Shown here piece after piece: positions 63,626 through 64,000 of a stretch of 64,000 nt of DNA. The translations under genes were made by a program, and so were the position numbers. This DNA comes from Amycolatopsis sp. NBRC 101858. GTDB lineage: Bacteria; Actinomycetota; Actinomycetes; Mycobacteriales; Pseudonocardiaceae. The notes under the pieces are model-generated. The model made no database searches. It saw only the letters and a list, made by a program, of their open reading frames with translations, and was not told where the DNA came from. The stretch is from the NCBI RefSeq assembly GCF_030269325.1, contig NZ_BSTD01000005.1:248001-312000 (forward strand), written 5' to 3'. The stretch's first letter is position 1. Each line of letters begins with the position of its first letter.

Positions 63626-64000
63626 ATGCGGAAACTGATCCTGCTCGCGACCATGGCGCTCGCCGCGGCCGTGCTGCCCTCGGCCCTCGCGTCGGCGGCG
63701 CCTGCCCCGGCCGCGTCGCCGGCCACCACCGCGGCCGCCCCGACCGCGGCCCAGCTGCTCGCCAAGACGAACAGCTGCAAGCAGATCTCCAACGGCAAGT
63801 ACAAGACCGACGAGGACGTCTCGGCCAAGACGGTCGCCGTCTGCGACGCCAACGGTGCCGTGTTCTGGAAAGCCGACATGGACATCGACTGCGACGGCCA
63901 GCGTTCCACGCAGTGCAACGAGGACACCGACTGCTGCTACCAGGACGACACGGCGTTCCACCAGTCCGACGGCAAGCCGCTCAACGCCGCGAAGCTGCCC
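63626..64000 (+). CDS. Secreted glycoside hydrolase family 75 (chitosanase), C-terminus outside window
   Basis: 125 residues are visible. Signal peptide MRKLILLATMALAAAVLP with cleavage near ALAS-A, then an Ala/Pro/Thr linker. The domain begins with CKQISNGKYKTDED, and the GH75 hallmark KADMDIDCDGQRSTQCNEDTD is present, holding the catalytic Asp region. GH75 enzymes cut chitosan. GGGAG lies 9 bases before ATG 63626. The remainder of the domain runs off the right edge. Confidence 0.85.
   Translation, partial: MRKLILLATMALAAAVLPSALASAAPAPAASPATTAAAPTAAQLLAKTNSCKQISNGKYKTDEDVSAKTVAVCDANGAVFWKADMDIDCDGQRSTQCNEDTDCCYQDDTAFHQSDGKPLNAAKLP

Overview
The window reads as chromosomal DNA of a high-GC actinomycete. 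Composition is around 70 percent GC by eye, GTG starts are common, and neighbouring genes overlap by ATGA or GTGA. A BldC-type regulator, EspG/PPE-like type VII secretion accessory genes, system II cytochrome c maturation and menaquinone biosynthesis together suggest a relative of Amycolatopsis or Pseudonocardiaceae. That placement is inference from gene content. No rRNA, tRNA, CRISPR array, prophage or insertion sequence was seen.

Layout, left to right. 1-1650: the end of an SDR epimerase-like gene and an AraC-type regulator. 1754-4096: hemB and three small membrane proteins. 4159-7908: a MacAB-like export set (adaptor, ATPase, permease, Gly-rich anchored protein). 7905-16280: TspO, hemL, a histidine phosphatase and the cytochrome c maturation set (TlpA-like lipoprotein, CcdA, ResB, CcsB), then a MinD/EspI-like ATPase. 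16525-17178: a non-coding stretch with about five tandem 46-bp repeats. 17179-24423: bldC, an Lrp regulator, a Cds1-like PLP enzyme and menA, menE, menB and menD. 24582-33371: an M1 peptidase, a GNAT enzyme, an IMPase, two GT4 glycosyltransferases, a MarR/membrane-protein pair with a clear operator, menG and menJ.

33420-49600 is a complete 14-gene nuoA-N operon. Two 16-bp inverted repeats with the form of Rex operators precede it. 49631-52627, on the opposite strand and lower in GC, holds a tightly overlapped quartet: a WXG-like protein, a DUF3558 lipoprotein, a PPE-like protein and EspG. 52787-56758: a secreted protein, a DUF6204 protein, a polyprenyl diphosphate synthase, a sunset-domain protein and a VOC protein. 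56855-60850: korB, korA and an enoyl-CoA hydratase-like gene. 60873-64000: a small protein, an Lrp regulator divergent from ddaH, a polysaccharide deacetylase and a truncated GH75 chitosanase behind a palindrome.

The unifying theme is respiration. Heme (hemB, hemL), c-type cytochrome assembly, menaquinone head group, tail and finishing steps (menD, menB, menE, menA, menG, menJ, prenyl synthase), proton-pumping complex I and ferredoxin-linked 2-oxoacid oxidation all lie within 60 kb. Much of the order recalls the Mycobacterium Rv0512-Rv0562 region as I remember it. Nothing here is certainly a new system. The most unusual items are the isolated type VII accessory quartet, the tandem hairpin repeats, the 47-residue secreted peptide between menA and menE, and several orphan operator palindromes.
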